From contig CAUHFD010000086.1 of assembly GCA_959605275.1 (NCBI GenBank), forward strand, positions 1-10,404: 10,404 bases of DNA. The letters run 5' to 3'. Origin of the DNA: an uncultured Eubacteriales bacterium. Lineage in GTDB: Bacteria; Bacillota; Clostridia; Oscillospirales; Ruminococcaceae. The notes under the pieces were generated by a model, which did no database searches, was not told the DNA's origin, and was given only the letters and a program-made list of their open reading frames with translations. Shown piece after piece: positions 6,828 through 10,404 of the stretch. Within the stretch, counting starts at the first letter, position 1, and each line of letters opens with the position of its first letter. The position numbers and the translations under genes were made by a program.

Positions 6828-7340
6828 AAACAGGAAAAAGCAGATTCGGACATCATTGCGTTGATTTTAAAAAGCGGAACTGACATTTTGGCGGCATCAA
6901 ATATGAAACAGGAAAAAAAATATATACAGCACGGAAATATCAGCTGTTTTGCTCATTCGGTATTTGTTGCCTATATGAGTATATGGCTGGCTAAAAAGCT
7001 CAAAGCAGATGTTCATATGGAAAGCTTAGTCCGCGGTGCTTTATTGCACGATTATTTCCTGTATGATTGGCATCTGCCGAACTCGGCTCAAAGATGGCAT
7101 GGATTCCGGCATGCCCGGATAGCTCTGCAAAATGCGGCAAGAGATTTTGATTTGAACAAGATAGAAATTGATATTATAGGGAAGCATATGTTTCCGTTGA
7201 ATCTGCGCATACCCAGATATCGCGAAAGTTTCCTTGTTTGCTTGGCGGATAAAATTTGTGCCGTAAGAGAGCTGTCCTTGTTTTGCCGTTGGCAGACGGT
7301 AATTCGTGAAGTGGAGCGAAAGACTGCAAGCTGTGTTTGA
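6825..7340 (+). CDS. HD-domain protein, putative metal-dependent phosphohydrolase
   Basis: This 171-residue cytoplasmic protein carries the residues of an HD superfamily metal site: H44 (FAHS), the H75-D76 doublet in LLHDYF, and D142 in LADKICA. Further histidines lie at H83, H92 and H96 in the WHGFRHAR segment and at H121 in KHMFPL. This pattern fits small clostridial HD proteins that hydrolyse phosphomonoester or nucleotide substrates; the actual substrate cannot be read from sequence. MKQEK occurs twice, at residues 1-5 and 27-31, from a 15-nt direct DNA repeat (ATGAAACAGGAAAAA), so Met27 is a possible but unsupported second start. It has its own promoter and leader and ends in a bidirectional terminator, so it is probably monocistronic and separate from the ABC operon. 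Confidence 0.85.
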   Translation: MKQEKADSDIIALILKSGTDILAASNMKQEKKYIQHGNISCFAHSVFVAYMSIWLAKKLKADVHMESLVRGALLHDYFLYDWHLPNSAQRWHGFRHARIALQNAARDFDLNKIEIDIIGKHMFPLNLRIPRYRESFLVCLADKICAVRELSLFCRWQTVIREVERKTASCV

Positions 7341-7382
7341 AAAGTTCTTTTTGCCGCTTCTGTATGTAGTCTAAAAAAAGAT

Positions 7383-7423
7383 AAGCCGCCCTATCTGTTC
7401 GTAAAGTACCAATAGGGCGGCTT
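7383..7423. terminator. Bidirectional intrinsic terminator between converging genes
   Basis: A perfect 12-bp stem AAGCCGCCCTAT (7383-7394) pairs with 7412-7423 across a 17-nt loop. The plus strand continues TTATTATT, ending the HD gene. On the minus strand the stem is followed, after three bases, by seven T (complement of 7373-7379), ending the calcium ATPase gene whose stop is at 7440. Confidence 0.9.
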
Positions 7424-7439
7424 TATTATTGTGATTGCG

Positions 7440-10229
7440 TTAATCTTTTTTTGTCTGTGTTAATAATTTGTGATTTTTCCATTGTTTTGAGATGGATTTT
7501 TCCAGTGCGTTGATCACCGGCACTGCCATGGAATAAAGTATAATCGTCCATAAGCATTGATGAGGCAGCGTAACCGTTTTTAATATCGGCTGTAAAACCG
7601 GCAGATAGATGGCGCCGAGAACAATGAGCAGGGAAATCAGAACAGCAAAAATTAATTTAAAATTATTAAAATATGGGATCGAAAATATTGTTTTTTCTTC
7701 GCTTTTGCATTCGAACACATGAATCAGTTGTGTCAGGACTAAAGTGGCAAATGCAGAAGTTCTTGCAATTTCCAGGTTGCCGTACATTTTGAAGACAGTG
7801 GAAAAAACCGCTAAGGTAGTCAGACCGATTAGGATCCCGCGAAATACAATTTTAAACAGCAGTCCATCTGCAAAAATACCGGCATTGGCACTGCGCGGCT
7901 TTTTTTCCATCATTCCGTCCTCTTTGGGCTCCAATCCCAGTGCGATGGCAGGCAATCCGTCTGTGACCAAGTTGATCAGGAGAATATGAATCGGCAGTAA
8001 AATGACAGGAAAGCCCATTAACATGCCCAAAAACATGGTTAATACTTCGCCGATATTGCAGGCAAGCAGATAACGGATAAATTTTCGGATGTTGCCGTAA
8101 ATGGTTCTGCCTTCCTCAATTGCGGTAACTAAAGTGGCAAAATTGCTGTCCAGTAAAATGACGTCAGAAGCTTCTTTCGTTACGTCTGTGCCGTTGCCCA
8201 TAGCAACACCGATGTCAGCCTCCTTGACTGCAGGAGCATCATTTACTCCGTCTCCGGTCATTGCAACAACGTGCCCTAATCTTTTGAAAGCGCGGACAAT
8301 TTTGAGCTTATGGCTGGGGTTGACGCGGGCAAATACCGTAGTTTGTTCAATCGTTCCGGTTAAATCATCATCAGACATCTGATCTAATTCTTGCCCTGTT
8401 ACGACAATGTCTCCCTGATGAAAAATGCCGAGCTGAGAAGCAATCGCGGTTGCAGTAAGTTTGTGATCTCCGGTGATCATGACGGTTTTGATGCCGGCTT
8501 TTCGGCAGAGCGCAACGGATTGTTTGGCTTCGTTGCGCGGCGGGTCGATCATACCGACCATTCCCAGAAAAATCAACCCTTCTTCTTTTGGGTCACTTTC
8601 TGAATCGGAGATTTCCCGATAGGCGATTCCCAGTACACGTAAAGCATTGGATGCCATTTGATCGTTTTCACGATTCATTTCCTTTTTTATGTTATCGGTT
8701 AAAGCAGATACGCCGCTTTGTGTTGCAATATAAAGGCATTTTTGCATCAAAATATCATATCCGCCTTTGGTTAGCAATAATCGTTTTCCGCTTTTGTTTT
8801 TCACAATCACCGACATGCATTTTCGCTTACTGTCAAAGGGAATTTCATCTATCCTGGTGTATTCGTGCTTTAGTGAATCATTTGTGACACCTGCTTTGGC
8901 AGCCATAATCAGCAGAGCGGTTTCAGTTGGATCACCGACGGCATTCCAACACCCTTTCGCTTGGTTGCTCGTTCTGTCTCGTCCGCCGAAGGATTCGCCC
9001 GGAGCATTGATACGGCTGTTGTTGCACAAGACAGCGACTTCGAACAGCCTCTTTGTATTGTTTTGCAAATTGACATTCATTCTTGTATTGCCTTGCCGGA
9101 ATTCACCGGCTTTTTCGTATCCGTTTCCGGTTACATCCAGATGATAATCGGTTCCCGCTATTTTTTTTACGGTCATTTTGTTTTCTGTCAGCGTTCCGGT
9201 TTTATCGGAGCAGATTACACTGGCACAGCCTAATGTTTCAACGGCATGCAGGCGGCGAATCAAGGATTTTTGTTTGACCATGCGGTTTACTGCGAGCGCC
9301 AGCGCAATAGTAACAATGGCAGGCAACCCTTCAGGAACAGCGGCTACCGAGAGGGAAAGTCCGGTTATCAACATATTTAATACCGGTTCGCCTCTCAAGA
9401 TACCGGTTAATGATACAATTGCACAGATAATCAGGCAGCCGATGGCGATATACTTTCCGAGTTCTCCCAACTTTTTTTGAAGCGGAGTTTCTTCTTCCTC
9501 AATTCCCACCAACATATCTGCGATTTGTCCCATTTGAGTATTCATACCGGTCGCAATGACCTTTGCTCTGCCATGCCCCTTCGTAACGGTACAGCCCATA
9601 TAGACTAAGTATTCTTTGTCGTGACCGGTAAAATCTTTGGCTGAAGGCTGACTGTGTTTTTCGGACGGCAGGGATTCTCCGGTCAGCATTGCTTCATCCG
9701 ATTCTAATGTGCTGCACTCCAAAATCAATGCGTCTGCCGGGATTTTGTCTCCGGCTTCGACTTCAATGATATCTCCGCAAACCAGGTTATCGGTGGGGAG
9801 TTCGGTCAATTTACCGTCCCGGAATACCTTTGCGTGAGGAGCAGCCATTTTCTTCAGTGCTTCTAATGTTTTTTCGGTTTTAAATTCCTGTGCAAATCCC
9901 ATAATTGCGTTTAGCAGGACGATCACGGCAATGGTCAATGCTTCGGCATATTCTCCCATAAACAGAGAAATCAGGGTGCTTGCCAATAGAATCAAGGTGA
10001 GAAAATCTTTGAATTGTCCTGCAAATATTTTCATTGCATTGATTTTTTTACCCTGAGACAGACAGTTCGGACCATCTTCTTTGAGACGTTTTGCCGCCTC
10101 TGAAGACGAAAGTCCCATTTGACCGGCAGGACTTTCGTCAGCTGGCAGAGAAAGAGGAGTTTTTTTCAGATTTATTTTGGGAGATTCATTTAAATCACGT
10201 TCTAACAGGTTAAATAATTTCAAGTTCAT
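7440..10229 (-). CDS. Calcium-transporting P-type ATPase (P2A, PacL/SERCA-like)
   Basis: This complete 929-residue ion pump exports Ca2+ from the cytoplasm using a phospho-enzyme cycle. The N-terminal cation-ATPase domain is ~30-95. The actuator has TGES at 183-186. The TM4 PEGLP motif at 299-303 supplies E300. The phosphorylated D342 lies in SDKTGT. The ATP-binding K488 is in TKGG, where the family usually has KGA. ITGD is at 585-588 and the hinge TGDGVND at 658-664. Calcium ligands of SERCA site II are kept (E300, N753 and D757 in NLVTDG), and TM5 keeps N725 and E728. TM8 has Q834 where SERCA has Glu, as in plasma-membrane-type pumps. This is compatible with one or two ions per cycle. An extra segment (~409-428) sits in the nucleotide domain before GDPTE. 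Ten membrane helices are expected. Other divalent cations, such as Mn2+, cannot be excluded. Confidence 0.96.
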   Translation of the reverse strand: MNLKLFNLLERDLNESPKINLKKTPLSLPADESPAGQMGLSSSEAAKRLKEDGPNCLSQGKKINAMKIFAGQFKDFLTLILLASTLISLFMGEYAEALTIAVIVLLNAIMGFAQEFKTEKTLEALKKMAAPHAKVFRDGKLTELPTDNLVCGDIIEVEAGDKIPADALILECSTLESDEAMLTGESLPSEKHSQPSAKDFTGHDKEYLVYMGCTVTKGHGRAKVIATGMNTQMGQIADMLVGIEEEETPLQKKLGELGKYIAIGCLIICAIVSLTGILRGEPVLNMLITGLSLSVAAVPEGLPAIVTIALALAVNRMVKQKSLIRRLHAVETLGCASVICSDKTGTLTENKMTVKKIAGTDYHLDVTGNGYEKAGEFRQGNTRMNVNLQNNTKRLFEVAVLCNNSRINAPGESFGGRDRTSNQAKGCWNAVGDPTETALLIMAAKAGVTNDSLKHEYTRIDEIPFDSKRKCMSVIVKNKSGKRLLLTKGGYDILMQKCLYIATQSGVSALTDNIKKEMNRENDQMASNALRVLGIAYREISDSESDPKEEGLIFLGMVGMIDPPRNEAKQSVALCRKAGIKTVMITGDHKLTATAIASQLGIFHQGDIVVTGQELDQMSDDDLTGTIEQTTVFARVNPSHKLKIVRAFKRLGHVVAMTGDGVNDAPAVKEADIGVAMGNGTDVTKEASDVILLDSNFATLVTAIEEGRTIYGNIRKFIRYLLACNIGEVLTMFLGMLMGFPVILLPIHILLINLVTDGLPAIALGLEPKEDGMMEKKPRSANAGIFADGLLFKIVFRGILIGLTTLAVFSTVFKMYGNLEIARTSAFATLVLTQLIHVFECKSEEKTIFSIPYFNNFKLIFAVLISLLIVLGAIYLPVLQPILKTVTLPHQCLWTIILYSMAVPVINALEKSISKQWKNHKLLTQTKKD

Positions 10230-10235
10230 TCCCCT
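10221..10235 (-). promoter_or_regulatory. Start region of the calcium ATPase gene (ATG 10229 or TTG 10223)
   Basis: Read on the minus strand, AAGGGG ends one nucleotide before ATG 10229, too close for normal initiation. An in-frame TTG at 10223 (third codon) lies 7 nt from it. As for the amidase, the TTG may be the true start. The ribosome site is itself only a partial match, so ATG is kept as the outer boundary. Confidence 0.4.
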
Positions 10236-10270
10236 TTTCGAATCAATTGGACAAAGTATCTGACAAGTCC

Positions 10271-10299
10271 ATTCTATGCAAAGACAGGGGTTTTTAGAA
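10271..10299 (-). promoter_or_regulatory. Weak candidate promoter of the calcium ATPase gene
   Basis: On the minus strand, TAGAAT (10276-10271) matches the -10 consensus at 5 of 6 positions. TTCTAA (10299-10294) lies 17 nt upstream as a poor -35. It would give a leader of about 35 nt. Tentative. Confidence 0.25.
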
Positions 10300-10322
10300 T
10301 AGCTGGTGCAGTTCGGCTATAA

Positions 10323-10404
10323 TACTAAAATCTAATGAAACGCTTTCATTCTTTCCGGTCTGAATTGTACCGGAACGCGATATCCTCCTTGCTGGGCGTC
10401 AGCC
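10323..10404. mobile_element. MITE-like palindromic element, second copy, cut by window end
   Basis: These 82 bases align without gaps to 3223-3304, with 78 identical positions. The outer 45 bases, including the TA and the whole left terminal arm, are identical. All four differences fall between that arm and the core hairpin. This copy has an extra perfect inverted repeat TTCCGGT/ACCGGAA (10353-10359 and 10369-10375), which has one mismatch in the first copy. The right half lies outside the window. It sits upstream of the calcium ATPase gene, in the same orientation as the first copy. Confidence 0.75.

Noticed and set aside
8767..9144. 125-codon plus-strand open frame opposite the calcium ATPase
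   Set aside because: It is a complement of a conserved coding region, with no domain features or ribosome site of its own.
10230..10322. Metal-sensing riboswitch ahead of the calcium ATPase
   Set aside because: The leader is short and shows no paired structure resembling a manganese or magnesium riboswitch.

Overview
The window looks like a chromosomal segment of a low-to-moderate GC Clostridia member (Bacillota), possibly Oscillospiraceae-like. The evidence is the strong AGGAGG-type ribosome binding sites, mixed ATG/GTG (and perhaps TTG) starts, Firmicutes-style envelope proteins and intrinsic terminators. The genus assignment is inference. Bases 1-58 hold no gene I can assign.

Layout: (1) 59-3022 (+) encodes a large membrane-anchored cell-wall protein. 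A glycosidase-like barrel is followed by beta-rich modules and a C-terminal zinc amidase. A perfect-stem terminator follows at 3110-3151. (2) 3223-3378 is a 152-bp, TA-flanked, MITE-like palindromic element. The first 82 bases of a second copy, in the same orientation, end the window at 10323-10404. (3) 3457-6560 (+) is a three-gene cluster: a small secreted, membrane-anchored protein of unknown function, a MacB/FtsX-type ABC permease, and its ABC ATPase. (4) 6561-6824 is a regulatory interval with a perfect 15-bp hairpin, a strong extended -10 promoter and a second structured repeat-like stretch. (5) 6825-7340 (+) encodes a small HD-domain putative phosphohydrolase. (6) A bidirectional terminator at 7383-7423 separates it from 7440-10229 (-), a complete P2-type calcium-transporting ATPase of the PacL/SERCA-like class.

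The genes do not form one obvious pathway. Envelope and membrane functions dominate: cell-wall cleavage, an ABC system with large extracellular permease domains, and calcium export. I see no integrase, toxin-antitoxin pair, CRISPR array or phage gene, so I do not claim a new defence or mobile system.

The observations most worth a second look are three. The ABC ATPase lacks its D-loop Asp because of a G-run that could be real or a sequence error. The MITE-like element has unusually patterned divergence between its two copies. The amidase pairs two putative wall-cleaving domains in one polypeptide.
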